DNA from: Lachnospiraceae bacterium
GTDB lineage: Bacteria; Bacillota; Clostridia; Lachnospirales; Lachnospiraceae
Length of the DNA stretch: 42,725 nt
Direction: 5' to 3'
NCBI GenBank assembly: GCA_017889125.1
Contig: JAGHER010000206.1
Span: forward strand, 1-42,725
The notes beneath the pieces were generated by a model. It did not search any database and was not told where the DNA came from. It was given only the letters and a program-made list of their open reading frames with translations. A program made the position numbers and the translations under genes. The first letter of the stretch is position 1. Each line of letters opens with the position of its first letter. Below, one piece after another: positions 25,223-34,130 of this stretch.

Positions 25223-25305
25223 AAAGGCATCACAGACAAGCAGAGGCCTCGAGGAAATCTGAACTGTCAAAACAGCTGAAATAAAGGGAAAGGGAGTACA
25301 TTCTT

Positions 25306-26961
25306 ATGCGGAAAAGAAGGTATGCTGCCAGGGCTATGGCAGCAGTATTAGCGGGAACGATGATTCTTTCAGGCTGCGGCGGACAGACCGGGGCTTCCGG
25401 TAAGGAGACCGGAGCTTTGGAAGCGGATCAGGCGGCGGCCGGGGAGGCAGCCAGCGGGACTGCAGATGGGGCGGCAGGTAATGGCACAGAGGGAGAAAAC
25501 CCCGAACAGGTGCAGGATGCAGCGGATGGCCAGGAGGAAATTGAAAAACCGGAAAAGATCACCTTCATGATCGACGGAACACTGGTGACCAAACCAAACG
25601 GGCAGGAGGAATGGGTTGAGCGCTGGGAGGAGCTTACGGGAGTCGAGCTGGAGATTATTCAGCCGGATCACACCGCTTACTACGATGTGCTGGGACAGAC
25701 CATCGCCAGCGGCCCGGACAACTGGCCGGATGTATTGATTACCACTTCCCAGTATTACACCAATTACGCCAAGGAGGGCGTTCTCTGGGATATGACGGAG
25801 GCCTGGGAAAATTCAGAAGTGAAGAAATCCGGAAGAATCGTTAATGAGAACGTGGTGAACAGCCTGTACATTGACGACCATCTTTACGGCCTGGCCACCG
25901 GCCCAGGAAGCGGCTGCGTTACGTACATCAAGAAGAAGTGGCTGGATAATGTGGGTCTGGATGTGCCCACAAATTATGAGGAGTATCTGGCTGTCCTGGA
26001 TGCCTTTACCCATGGCGACCCGGATGGAAACGGGGTGGACGGCGATACTTACGGCGTATCGGCGGCAGGCTTCATTAATCCGGAGGCGCCCTATGTCCAG
26101 TATCTGCCGGAATTCTGGCAGGATGCCTACCCCACCTTTTACCAGAAGGAGGACGGCACCTGGGTGGATGGCTTTACCGAGGACAGCATGAAGGCGGCGA
26201 TTGAGCGGCTTAAGGCGGCTTATGAGGCCGGTTACATTGAAAAGGAGACTCTGACCAATGCCACCTCCGACTGCCGGACGAAGTTCTTCGAGGACAAATT
26301 TGGCGTCTTTACCTACTGGCCGGGCTCCTGGAATAAGCGGCTTAAAGAGGGACTTGAGGCAAATGGCCATGACGGTGAGCTGATTGTTATGGAACCTATC
26401 GCCGAGGTGGGCGCCTACATTGACCGGACGCCGGTTGCCCTGTGCATCACCTCTGCCTGCGACAATCCTGAAGGGGTATTCAAATATTTCTTTGAGACAG
26501 CTCTGGACGGCGGGGAGGTGCAGCAGCTTTGGACCTACGGTGTGGAAGGTGTGCACTGGTCTACAGCGGCAGAGGAGGTCTGCGGCGTTTCCTATGAGGA
26601 AGGGCAGTTCCATATGCTGGAAAGCCGGGAATCTCCGGGAACCCAGTACACCAAAGCATTTTTCGCCGGTGACAATCCGCTGGCACGGTTTGAGGAGGGA
26701 AAGGACATCGGAGAGGGCAGCTTTGACCCCTTAATGCTGGAGAGTAATGCACTGTTTAATGCCAACAGCCGCCCGGCGCAGCTTCCCGTATCCACGGAGG
26801 AGATGGCCCAGTACAATGGGGATCTGACTACATTGAAATATTCCATTATTGCTGACTGCGTAACCCAGGGCATCTCGGTGGAGGATGGCATGAAGCGGTT
26901 CGAAGAGGAAGGCGGAGCTGAGTGGTCGCAGCTGATTTTGGACTCTCTGAATGCATCCTGA
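25306..26961 (+). CDS. Extracellular solute-binding lipoprotein (sugar ABC type)
   Basis: A 551-residue lipoprotein. The signal peptide ends in ILSGC with the acylated Cys at residue 24, followed by a Gly/Ala/Glu-rich linker to about residue 80. The mature part begins KITFMIDGTLV and has the CUT1-like large binding-protein features EWVERWEELTGVELEI and DNWPDVLITTSQYY, plus an acidic DPDGNGVDGDTYG loop that looks like a calcium site. It is full length. No permease or ATPase gene is adjacent, which is unusual. Two intracellular-type GH43 genes follow after a stem-loop, so it probably binds the oligosaccharide they degrade. Confidence 0.88.
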   Translation: MRKRRYAARAMAAVLAGTMILSGCGGQTGASGKETGALEADQAAAGEAASGTADGAAGNGTEGENPEQVQDAADGQEEIEKPEKITFMIDGTLVTKPNGQEEWVERWEELTGVELEIIQPDHTAYYDVLGQTIASGPDNWPDVLITTSQYYTNYAKEGVLWDMTEAWENSEVKKSGRIVNENVVNSLYIDDHLYGLATGPGSGCVTYIKKKWLDNVGLDVPTNYEEYLAVLDAFTHGDPDGNGVDGDTYGVSAAGFINPEAPYVQYLPEFWQDAYPTFYQKEDGTWVDGFTEDSMKAAIERLKAAYEAGYIEKETLTNATSDCRTKFFEDKFGVFTYWPGSWNKRLKEGLEANGHDGELIVMEPIAEVGAYIDRTPVALCITSACDNPEGVFKYFFETALDGGEVQQLWTYGVEGVHWSTAAEEVCGVSYEEGQFHMLESRESPGTQYTKAFFAGDNPLARFEEGKDIGEGSFDPLMLESNALFNANSRPAQLPVSTEEMAQYNGDLTTLKYSIIADCVTQGISVEDGMKRFEEEGGAEWSQLILDSLNAS

Positions 26962-27027
26962 TCTTCTGCTGATTCATCGGCTGCTGCTTTATAGAAATAA
27001 AAAATGATTTACAGAAAATAAGAAAAT

Positions 27028-27060
27028 CGGAATCCTCCCGCTTTTGCGGGGGGATTTCCG
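27028..27060 (+). other. Intercistronic stem-loop
   Basis: CGGAATCCTCCCGC pairs with GCGGGGGGATTTCCG around TTTT with one G-T pair and a bulge. No T run follows, so it is better read as an mRNA-stabilising or partial attenuating hairpin between the binding-protein gene and the GH43 genes. Confidence 0.55.
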
Positions 27061-27081
27061 TGAATGAAGGAGAGAAAGAAC

Positions 27082-28734
27082 ATGATTACTGTAAAAAATC
27101 CCATTTTAACCGGTTTTCACCCGGACCCCTCCATGATCTGCGTGGGAGAGGATTACTACATTGCCGTTTCTACCTTTGAGTGGTTTCCCGGTGTGGAGAT
27201 TTACCATTCCCAGAATCTTCGTGACTGGGAGCTGGCAGTCCGGCCTCTGGACCGGCTAAGCCAGTTAAATATGACTGGCGAGAGAGCCTCCATGGGGGTA
27301 TGGGCTCCCTGCCTGTCTTATTACGAGGGAAAATATTACCTGATTTACTCGGATATGAAGAGCACCGGCACCTTTTATGATGTGAATAATTATCTGGTGA
27401 CGGCAGAGGATATCTGCGGGCCCTGGTCGGAGCCAATTTATATGAATTCCAGCGGCTTTGACCCTTCGCTTTTCCATGATGATGACGGGCGGAAATGGTT
27501 TGTCAATATGTATTCTGATTTCCGTACCTGGAAGGTGCGTTTTGCAGGTATCGTCCTGCAGGAATATTCGGAGAAGGAGGGACGGCTAATCGGGGAGCCG
27601 AAGCTGATTTTCGGCGGCACAACAGCCAGAACCACCGAGGGGCCCCACCTGTATAAACGGAACGGCTGGTATTATCTCTTCTGCGCGGAGGGCGGTACCG
27701 GGGTGCGGCATCAGGAGACAGTACTGCGGAGCCGGACAGTTGAGGGGCCTTATGAGCTGAGTCCCTTTACACCCTTAATTACCGGCTGGCCCTACGGAGA
27801 AAATCCCATTAAGAAGGCCGGTCATGCAAGCCTGGCGGAAGGAAATAATGGGGAATGGTATCTGGCTCATCTGTGCGGACGGCCGGTAGAGGGGAAATAC
27901 TGTATCCTGGGAAGAGAGACCTCCATCCAGAAGGTGGTCTGGGAGAATGACTGGCCCAGACTGGCTGGCGGAACCAATAAGCCGCAGGTTGCTTTGGAGG
28001 TGAATTATCCGGATGATGATGAGGCCGTTAGAGATGCTGATGGAGCTGGAAACGGGACTGCTCTGAGCCAGGAGATGGCGGAAAAGAGAAACAGATATTT
28101 TGGAAACTGGCGGGATGATTTCGATGGAAGCTCCTGGGACAGACATTTCCAGACCCTCCGTGTTCCCATGGGGGAGAAGGCGTCCATGGCAGAGCGGCCG
28201 GGGTGGATCCGCATGTACGGCCGGGAGTCCCTGGAATCCTTCTATGAGCAGAGCTTCCTTGGCTTCCGTCAGCAGCATTTCGGTGTCCAGGTGGATACGA
28301 AGGTGGAATTTTCCCCAGTGAGCCATCAGCAGATGGCCGGTCTTACTTACTTCTATAATGGCAGCTGCTTTTACTACCTGTATGTGACTTATGATGAGGA
28401 GCTGGGCCGGGTGCTGACGGTGATGCGCAAGCTTCCTGAGGACTTTGATATGCCGGTGGGCGTAGGAAGGCGGCTTCCCGCTGATGGGCCGGTGTGGCTG
28501 CGGATGGAAGTGCACTGCGGCCAGGGACAGTTTTTCTATTCTCTGGATGGAGAGACTTACCAGAAGCTTGGCCCTGTTCTTGACACTCGCCGGATGTCGG
28601 ATGAGGAAGGGCCGGGGCGTTTTACGGGCGCCTTCTTCGGCATCTGCTGCCAGGATATTTCCGGCAGACAGCGGGCTGCGGATTTTGACTTTGTGGAGTA
28701 TCAGGTGCTGGAAGAAGAGGAGGCCGGAGAATGA
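27082..28734 (+). CDS. Glycoside hydrolase family 43 (beta-xylosidase type)
   Basis: A 550-residue enzyme without a signal peptide. The five-bladed propeller carries the GH43 triad: base D15 in GFHPDPS, pKa-tuning D127 in SSGFDPSLFHDDDG, and acid E186 in TTEGPHLYKR. The C-terminal 220 residues (from about NRYFGNWRDDFDGSSWDRHFQTLR) form the concanavalin-like C2 domain found in beta-xylosidases such as XynB. ATG 27082 follows AAGGAGAG; an ATG at 27064 contains that site. It should remove xylose or arabinose from the non-reducing end of short oligosaccharides in the cytoplasm. Stop overlaps the next GH43 gene. Confidence 0.92.
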   Translation: MITVKNPILTGFHPDPSMICVGEDYYIAVSTFEWFPGVEIYHSQNLRDWELAVRPLDRLSQLNMTGERASMGVWAPCLSYYEGKYYLIYSDMKSTGTFYDVNNYLVTAEDICGPWSEPIYMNSSGFDPSLFHDDDGRKWFVNMYSDFRTWKVRFAGIVLQEYSEKEGRLIGEPKLIFGGTTARTTEGPHLYKRNGWYYLFCAEGGTGVRHQETVLRSRTVEGPYELSPFTPLITGWPYGENPIKKAGHASLAEGNNGEWYLAHLCGRPVEGKYCILGRETSIQKVVWENDWPRLAGGTNKPQVALEVNYPDDDEAVRDADGAGNGTALSQEMAEKRNRYFGNWRDDFDGSSWDRHFQTLRVPMGEKASMAERPGWIRMYGRESLESFYEQSFLGFRQQHFGVQVDTKVEFSPVSHQQMAGLTYFYNGSCFYYLYVTYDEELGRVLTVMRKLPEDFDMPVGVGRRLPADGPVWLRMEVHCGQGQFFYSLDGETYQKLGPVLDTRRMSDEEGPGRFTGAFFGICCQDISGRQRAADFDFVEYQVLEEEEAGE

Positions 28735-30164
28735 GCGGGCAGACGATGCGTGGGCAGGCGGTAAATCCCTACCTGCCCTCTTGGGAGTACGTGCCGGACG
28801 GTGAACCCCATCTCTTTGAGGGACGTCTTTACGTTTTTGGCTCCCATGACCGGTTTAATGGCTATGCCTACTGTCAGAATGACTACGTGTGCTGGTCGGC
28901 GCCGCCGGAGAATTTATCGGACTGGCGTTATGAGGGCGTGATTTATCACAGGACGGATGATCCGCGGAATGCAGACGGGGACAGCTGCCTCTATGCCCCG
29001 GATGTGGCCAGAGGGCCTGATGGACGGTATTATCTGTATTATGTGCTGGATCAGGAGCCGGTGATTTCCGTGGCGGTCAGCGACAGTCCTGCAGGAACCT
29101 ATCAGTTTTACGGTTATGTGCGGGATAAGGAAGGAAGAATCCTGGGGGAGCGTCCTGGTGATGATCCGCAGTTTGATCCGGCGGTATTGATTGACGGGGA
29201 GCGGATCTGGCTGTACAGCGGCTACTGCGGCATGTACAACCCGGAACGGAGCGGCCCTATGGTTATGGAGCTTGGGCGGGACATGGTGACCCTTGCAGGC
29301 GAACCCAAAACCTTAATTCCCAGCGCCCCCTACAGCCAGGGGACAGGTTTTGAAGGCCACGGCTTTTTCGAGGCCTCCTCCATGCGGAAGCTGAATGACC
29401 GGTATTACTTTATCTACTCCTCAGAGCAGAAGCATGAGCTTTGCTACGCGGTAAGCAAGTATCCTGACCGTGGCTTTTCCTACGGCGGCGTCATTGTCAG
29501 CAACTGCGACGCAGGGATTGGCAGCTACAAGGCGCCGGAATTTACCACCGCTTACGGGGGGAATAATCACGGAAGCCTGATTGAGATAAATGGACGGCTG
29601 TTCATCTTTTACCATCGCCACACAAACGGCATGAATTACTGCCGCCAGGGCTGCATCGAGCCGGTGGAGATGGACGGGGAGGGGCGGATTCGTCAGGCAG
29701 AGCTTACCACCAGCGGTCCTAACGGAGGGCCTTTGCGGGGAGAGGGGACGTACCCGGCTTATCTGGCCTGCAACCTTTTCTGCCGAGACGTATCTCTTCT
29801 CACAGCGCCTCCGGGAAGCTGGATGGATGCACGGTTTCCGAAGATCACCCAGGAGGGGCGGGATGGAGACGAAAATCCCGGCTATATCGCCAATATGCGG
29901 GATGGGGCTGTGGCTGGATTTAAGTATTTCTCCTGCCAGGGCGTCCGGGAAATAGCGGTTTCGATAAGAGGCCGGGCAGAGGGCGTTATGGAAGTGCTGA
30001 CTGCCCTTGACGGAGAACCAGTGGGGCGGATTGTCCTGAAAAGGTCAAATGAGTGGAAGACTTACCGGGGCGAGGTACAGATCCCGGATGGGGTTCAGAG
30101 CCTGTATTTCCGGTATGCAGGCAAAGGGTATGTGAGCCTTGCTTCCTTTACGCTGAATCCGTAA
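28731..30164 (+). CDS. Glycoside hydrolase family 43 with CBM6-like C-terminus
   Basis: A 477-residue enzyme without signal peptide. Likely triad positions are Asp in VPDGEPHLFEG near residue 23, Asp in PQFDPAVLIDG and Glu in HGFFEASSMRKLND. The last 110 residues (GFKYFSCQGVREIAVSIRGRAEGVMEVL onward) look like a CBM6-type beta-sandwich. The ATG overlaps the previous stop as ATGA and follows AGGAGG. It is a different GH43 subfamily from its neighbour, so the pair could split xylosyl and arabinosyl linkages. Exact specificity is not deducible. Confidence 0.88.
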   Translation: MSGQTMRGQAVNPYLPSWEYVPDGEPHLFEGRLYVFGSHDRFNGYAYCQNDYVCWSAPPENLSDWRYEGVIYHRTDDPRNADGDSCLYAPDVARGPDGRYYLYYVLDQEPVISVAVSDSPAGTYQFYGYVRDKEGRILGERPGDDPQFDPAVLIDGERIWLYSGYCGMYNPERSGPMVMELGRDMVTLAGEPKTLIPSAPYSQGTGFEGHGFFEASSMRKLNDRYYFIYSSEQKHELCYAVSKYPDRGFSYGGVIVSNCDAGIGSYKAPEFTTAYGGNNHGSLIEINGRLFIFYHRHTNGMNYCRQGCIEPVEMDGEGRIRQAELTTSGPNGGPLRGEGTYPAYLACNLFCRDVSLLTAPPGSWMDARFPKITQEGRDGDENPGYIANMRDGAVAGFKYFSCQGVREIAVSIRGRAEGVMEVLTALDGEPVGRIVLKRSNEWKTYRGEVQIPDGVQSLYFRYAGKGYVSLASFTLNP

Positions 30165-30172
30165 AGCACTTA

Positions 30173-30201
30173 TTGATTTTCCTTCCGTAGCTGGGTATAA
30201 T
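30173..30201 (+). promoter_or_regulatory. Promoter of the split thrE operon
   Basis: TTGATT (30173-30178), 17-base spacer, TATAAT (30196-30201), about 70 bases before the start codon and just after the second GH43 stop. Confidence 0.65.
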
Positions 30202-30270
30202 AATGTCACTTGGCAGAGGAAATCGGTTAGTCTGTGTTCCTCTGCAATTCAGTGAGAAGGAATGCAGGCG

Positions 30271-31185
30271 ATGAATCAGTCATGGGAGAAAGAGAAGCAG
30301 CGGGAAAATGGGGCACAGGTGGAGAATGTTTCACCAAAGAAAAACAGGCCTAAGGCAGGGAATATGCTCTGGGAAGAAAATATCTGTCAAAGAGAGACGG
30401 AAGAGGAGGATTCCCGGGAAAAGGAAGTACTGGAAACAGCCCTTCTGGCCGGTCACATCCTTTTAGAGAACGGGGCGGAAATCTCCCGGGTGGAGGAGAC
30501 CTTTGACCGGATCTGCCGCCATTACGGCGTGAAGTCAGGAAGCGCCTTTGTCTTAAGCAATGGCATTTTCATCACCGCCGGAAGTGAGCTGGAGGGGTAT
30601 TTTGCCAAGGTGCAGCATATCCCCGTAAGCGGAACTCATTTAAACCGGGTAGCTGCGGTAAACCAGCTTTCCCGGGAGATGGAGGAGGGGCGCTATTCCA
30701 TCGGGCAGCTTAAGGAAGCCTTAGACAGCATAAAGAATATGCCGGAAAAGCGGAAGGCGATGAAGGTTCTCGCCTCAGGCGTGGGCAGCGCCGCCTTCTG
30801 TCATCTCTTTGGCGGCGATGGATGGGATATGGCGGCAGCCCTTTTGGCGGGGCTTCTGCTGTACGGCTATATCCTCTTTGTCAGCGGGCCTTATCTGTCG
30901 AAGATCGTGGGAAATATCGGCGGAGGGGCGTTGGTGACCTTTGTCTGCGGCTTTTGCTTCCTTGCGGGACTTGGGAATCATTTGAATTTTATGATTATCG
31001 GCTCCATCATGCCTCTGGTTCCCGGCGTGGCCTTCACCAATGGGATCCGGGATATTGCCGACGGTGATTATATCTCCGGAGCAGTGCGGATGCTGGACGC
31101 GATTCTGGTGTTTTTCTGCATTGCCATCGGCGTGGGCATGGCCATTTCTCTGCTCACCGGATTTACAGGAGGGGTTCCATTATGA
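30271..31185 (+). CDS. Threonine/serine exporter ThrE-like, DUF1212 subunit
   Basis: A 304-residue protein whose core corresponds to the N-terminal half of ThrE exporters (DUF1212). The signature LLAGHILLENGAEISRVEETFDRIC is followed by GSAFVLSNGIFITA, and about five hydrophobic segments lie in residues 165-300. A charged, low-complexity extension of about 50 residues precedes the core. ATG codons lie at 30262 and 30271; GAGAAGGA directly abuts the first and is nine bases from the second, which is chosen. The 3' end overlaps the small subunit gene by four bases. Substrate is inferred from family only. Confidence 0.85.
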   Translation: MNQSWEKEKQRENGAQVENVSPKKNRPKAGNMLWEENICQRETEEEDSREKEVLETALLAGHILLENGAEISRVEETFDRICRHYGVKSGSAFVLSNGIFITAGSELEGYFAKVQHIPVSGTHLNRVAAVNQLSREMEEGRYSIGQLKEALDSIKNMPEKRKAMKVLASGVGSAAFCHLFGGDGWDMAAALLAGLLLYGYILFVSGPYLSKIVGNIGGGALVTFVCGFCFLAGLGNHLNFMIIGSIMPLVPGVAFTNGIRDIADGDYISGAVRMLDAILVFFCIAIGVGMAISLLTGFTGGVPL

Positions 31186-31613
31186 TGACATCGGTGCTTG
31201 CGGCCATGGTGGGGACAGTGGCCTTTTCTCTTCTGTTCGGCGTTCCCCGAAAATATTATCCCTACTGCGGGATGATCGGCGGAGCCGGGTGGCTGGTGTA
31301 CTCCCTGGCAGTCCTTCGCTGGGCGCCGGAGGGTGCGGCACTCCTGGCTACCATCGTGGTGATGCTTTTATCCCGGGCTGCCGCAGTATGGCAGCGGTGT
31401 CCGGCCACGATTTTCCTGATTTCCGGGATCTTTCCGCTGGTTCCCGGGGCGGGGATTTACTGGACCTCCTACTATATCGTCACAGACCAGCTGAACCTGG
31501 CTCTGCACACCGGATATGAGGCGGTGAAGACGGCAGTGGCCATTGTCCTTGGAATTGTGTTTGTGTTTGAAATTCCACAGAAAGTGTTTCGGAAGCTTTT
31601 AGGGAAACGCTGA
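31182..31613 (+). CDS. ThrE-like small subunit (DUF3815)
   Basis: A 143-residue membrane protein equal to the C-terminal half of ThrE exporters. It has about four hydrophobic segments, with FGVPRKYYPYCGMIGGAGWLVY near the start and ATIFLISGIFPLVPGAGIYWTSYYIV in the middle, the latter shared in pattern with the DUF1212 subunit (GSIMPLVPGVAFTNGIRDI). The start overlaps the partner gene (ATGA). Together they form a split exporter, as in many Firmicutes. Confidence 0.88.
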   Translation: MMTSVLAAMVGTVAFSLLFGVPRKYYPYCGMIGGAGWLVYSLAVLRWAPEGAALLATIVVMLLSRAAAVWQRCPATIFLISGIFPLVPGAGIYWTSYYIVTDQLNLALHTGYEAVKTAVAIVLGIVFVFEIPQKVFRKLLGKR

Positions 31614-31646
31614 TTCAATCATCGTTTTCTTAAGGAAAATGAAAAT

Positions 31647-31683
31647 GCCCCTGACACGGTTTTGGCAAAATGGTGTCAGGGGC
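31647..31683 (-). terminator. Terminator of the MATE gene
   Basis: Perfect 11-base arms (GCCCCTGACAC / GTGTCAGGGGC) with a 15-base loop. On the minus strand it is followed by a T-rich run, and it lies 25 bases after the MATE stop. On the plus strand it also lies 34 bases after the ThrE gene but lacks a T tract. Confidence 0.75.
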
Positions 31684-31707
31684 TGAATTATGCCGATTTT
31701 CAGTGTT

Positions 31708-33060
31708 TTATTCGAATTCAGGAAGCTGCTCGCGGGCGTATTTTCCGTAATTCTTTTCGTAAAAATAGATGGAAAGCATCGTAGCCGTCGTCCAGCCGAT
31801 AGGCCATGCACACCATATTCCGGTGGAAGCTAAGAAGGTCTGCGGCAGGAGGAAGGCGAGAACAACCCGCAAAATCAAATCGGTGAATGTGGCAATCATA
31901 AACTGTTTCATCATTCCCGCTCCGCGCAGGACTCCATCTGCTACAAGCTTGACGGAGACAACAAAATAGAAGGGCGATAAAATTCTTAAAATCTCGATGC
32001 CAGTGCGCAGCGCTTCTTCCGATGGATTGTCCATAAAGAAGGAAATCAGCACTTTTCCGCCGAACAGGTAGAGCAGAACCAGCGGAACGCAGAGCAACCA
32101 GACCATCTTTCGGCCGGCTATGAAGCCTTCCCGGACACGATGCAGCTTGCCTGCGCCAATATTCTGTGCGGTGTAGTTGGAAATTCCGTTGCCAAGGGTG
32201 GTGAATGAGGTGATCACCAGGTTGTTGAGCTTAATTGCAGCGGAATATCCGGCAATCACACCGGAGCCAAATCCATTGATGACGCCCTGAATCAAAATGT
32301 TTCCCACGGAAATAAAGCTTTGCTGCAAAATACTCGGTATGGCAATGACCGCAATTTTTTTCAGCAGGCGGAAAGAAAAGAGCTTTCCTTTTTCTGTGGT
32401 TTCAATTTTATGAAGCCTGGTAAAAACAAACACCAGAGCCAGTACACAGCTGATTCCCTGGCAGAGAAAGGTAGCCCATGCCACACCGGCCACACCCATC
32501 TGAAAGGTGGTTACAAACAGGATATCTACGAAGATGTTTGCCGTCGATGAGGCAGCCAGAAACCAAAATGGCGTCTTGGAATCCCCCAGCGCGGAAAAAA
32601 TACCGGTGGCAATGTTATAGAAAAACACAAAGGGAAGTCCCCATACGTAAATATCAAGATAAAGCTTGGAATCGCTGAAAATGTTGTCCGGTGTGTGAAT
32701 CAGCGTGAGCAGTATCCCGCTTCCGCCGATACCGACGATCATCAGAATCAGGCAGAGAACTGCGCTGCCGATCATGGCTGTTTTGACCGCTGTTTTCATT
32801 TCAGCAAACTGCTTTGCGCCGAAAAGCTGAGAAATAATCACCGAACATCCGATATTGCACCCAAAAGCGAAAGCAATAAAAATCAACGTGATTTCATAGC
32901 TGTTTCCCACAGCAGCCAGGGCATTTTCTCCGATGAACTTTCCCGCAACCAGGCTGTCCGCGATATTATAAATCTGCTGAAAGATAATGCTTCCGAACAG
33001 CGGCAGGCAAAACTTCCAGAGAACCTGCTGCGGATTTCCCACCGTCAAATCCTTATTCAT
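31708..33060 (-). CDS. MATE-family multidrug efflux transporter
   Basis: A 450-residue membrane protein with 12 hydrophobic segments in two related halves. Typical MATE elements are MNKDLTVGNPQQVLWKF at the start, FQQIYNIADSLVAGKFIGENALAAVGN in helix 1-2, and FGSGVIAGYSAAIKLNNL and IGAGKLHRVREG in the second half. It exports cationic drugs or metabolites using Na+ or H+. ATG 33060 follows AGGGAGGAAT. A divergent LysR gene and a palindrome immediately upstream of its -35 suggest LysR control. Confidence 0.93.
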   Translation of the reverse strand: MNKDLTVGNPQQVLWKFCLPLFGSIIFQQIYNIADSLVAGKFIGENALAAVGNSYEITLIFIAFAFGCNIGCSVIISQLFGAKQFAEMKTAVKTAMIGSAVLCLILMIVGIGGSGILLTLIHTPDNIFSDSKLYLDIYVWGLPFVFFYNIATGIFSALGDSKTPFWFLAASSTANIFVDILFVTTFQMGVAGVAWATFLCQGISCVLALVFVFTRLHKIETTEKGKLFSFRLLKKIAVIAIPSILQQSFISVGNILIQGVINGFGSGVIAGYSAAIKLNNLVITSFTTLGNGISNYTAQNIGAGKLHRVREGFIAGRKMVWLLCVPLVLLYLFGGKVLISFFMDNPSEEALRTGIEILRILSPFYFVVSVKLVADGVLRGAGMMKQFMIATFTDLILRVVLAFLLPQTFLASTGIWCAWPIGWTTATMLSIYFYEKNYGKYAREQLPEFE

Positions 33061-33148
33061 ATCCCTATTCCTCCCTGTTTCATTTCTTCTTTAATTCCTT
33101 CGTTAAGTTTAGAAATACTTCTTTGGCTTGCTTTTTTCGCCACCGGCT

Positions 33149-33177
33149 ATTATACTTGAATCGCAGAAATATGTAAA
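33149..33177 (-). promoter_or_regulatory. Promoter of the MATE gene
   Basis: Minus strand TTTACA (33177-33172), 17-base spacer, TATAAT (33154-33149), about 90 bases before the start codon. Confidence 0.65.
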
Positions 33178-33178
33178 A

Positions 33179-33195
33179 GCTATCATTGTTATAGC
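33179..33195. promoter_or_regulatory. Candidate LysR box
   Basis: GCTAT-N7-ATAGC, a perfect interrupted palindrome containing a T-N11-A core. It sits one base upstream of the MATE -35 and 37 bases before the lysR start, the normal place for a LysR-type activation/autoregulation site. Confidence 0.5.
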
Positions 33196-33231
33196 GGCAA
33201 TAATCTTTTGATATGTCTGGAAGAGGATTTG

Positions 33232-34122
33232 ATGAACGTCAATTTTGAATATTACAAGATTTTTTACTACGTTGCCAAATACGGCAACTTTACAAAGGCA
33301 GCCCGCGTGCTTGGAAGCAGTCAGCCCAATGTCACACGGGCCATGAACTGTCTGGAAAGTGAAACCGGGTGCACGCTGTTTATCCGTACAAATCGCGGCG
33401 TTCACCTGACACCGGAAGGCGAACGTCTGTATGTCCATGTTTCCGCCGCCATGGCCCAGCTTCAGGCGGCTGAGGACGAAATGTCTGCAAACATTGGTCT
33501 GGAGCACGGCAGCATTTCCATGGGAGTTAGTGAAACGGCGCTGAATATTTACCTTCTGAATTATTTGCAGTCTTTTCATATGGCTTACCCAGGAATTCGC
33601 CTGAAAATTTATAACCATTCCACCCTTCAGGCGGTTGGAGCCGTCCAAAACGGTGAGATTGATTTTGCCATTGTTACCACACCGACCACAGCAGAAGCGC
33701 CGCTGAAAGAGATTCCCCTGACATCCTTTCAGGAAATTCTAATCGGCGGCAAAACATTTGCTGCTCTGGGAAGTCAGGAGCTGTCTTTGGCAGAATTAAG
33801 CGCATATCCTTTGATCTGCCTTGGCAGGGAATCCATGACCTGGCAGTTTTATCACAAACTGTTCCTTTCCCACGGCCTGGAGCTTTCGCCTGATACGGAG
33901 GCGGCGACCTCGAACCAGATACTGCCTCTGGTTAAAAGCGAGCTGGGGCTGGCATTCATCCCGGAACCCATGGCCAGAGAGGCCATTTCCAGACGGGAAA
34001 TTGTCGAAATCAAGCTCCGGGAAAAGATCCCGGAGCGAAAGGTGTGTATGGTGTATGACTGTCAGCACCCCTTAAGCGCGGCGGCCCGCAGGCTGATGGA
34101 TACGATCATTCATTCCCGCTGA
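33232..34122 (+). CDS. LysR-family transcriptional regulator
   Basis: A 296-residue regulator. The N-terminal helix-turn-helix is YYKIFYYVAKYGNFTKAARVLGSSQPNVTRAMNCLE, residues 6-41, followed by a linker helix and a type 2 periplasmic-binding-like effector domain (GSISMGVSETALNIYLLNYL, then KSELGLAFIPEPMA). ATG 33232 follows GGAAGAGGA; a TTG at 33208 is a weaker option. Divergent from the MATE pump, it probably controls that pump and itself in response to a small molecule. The stop is eight bases from the convergent SDR gene. Confidence 0.92.
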   Translation: MNVNFEYYKIFYYVAKYGNFTKAARVLGSSQPNVTRAMNCLESETGCTLFIRTNRGVHLTPEGERLYVHVSAAMAQLQAAEDEMSANIGLEHGSISMGVSETALNIYLLNYLQSFHMAYPGIRLKIYNHSTLQAVGAVQNGEIDFAIVTTPTTAEAPLKEIPLTSFQEILIGGKTFAALGSQELSLAELSAYPLICLGRESMTWQFYHKLFLSHGLELSPDTEAATSNQILPLVKSELGLAFIPEPMAREAISRREIVEIKLREKIPERKVCMVYDCQHPLSAAARRLMDTIIHSR

Positions 34123-34130
34123 AGATTTCG

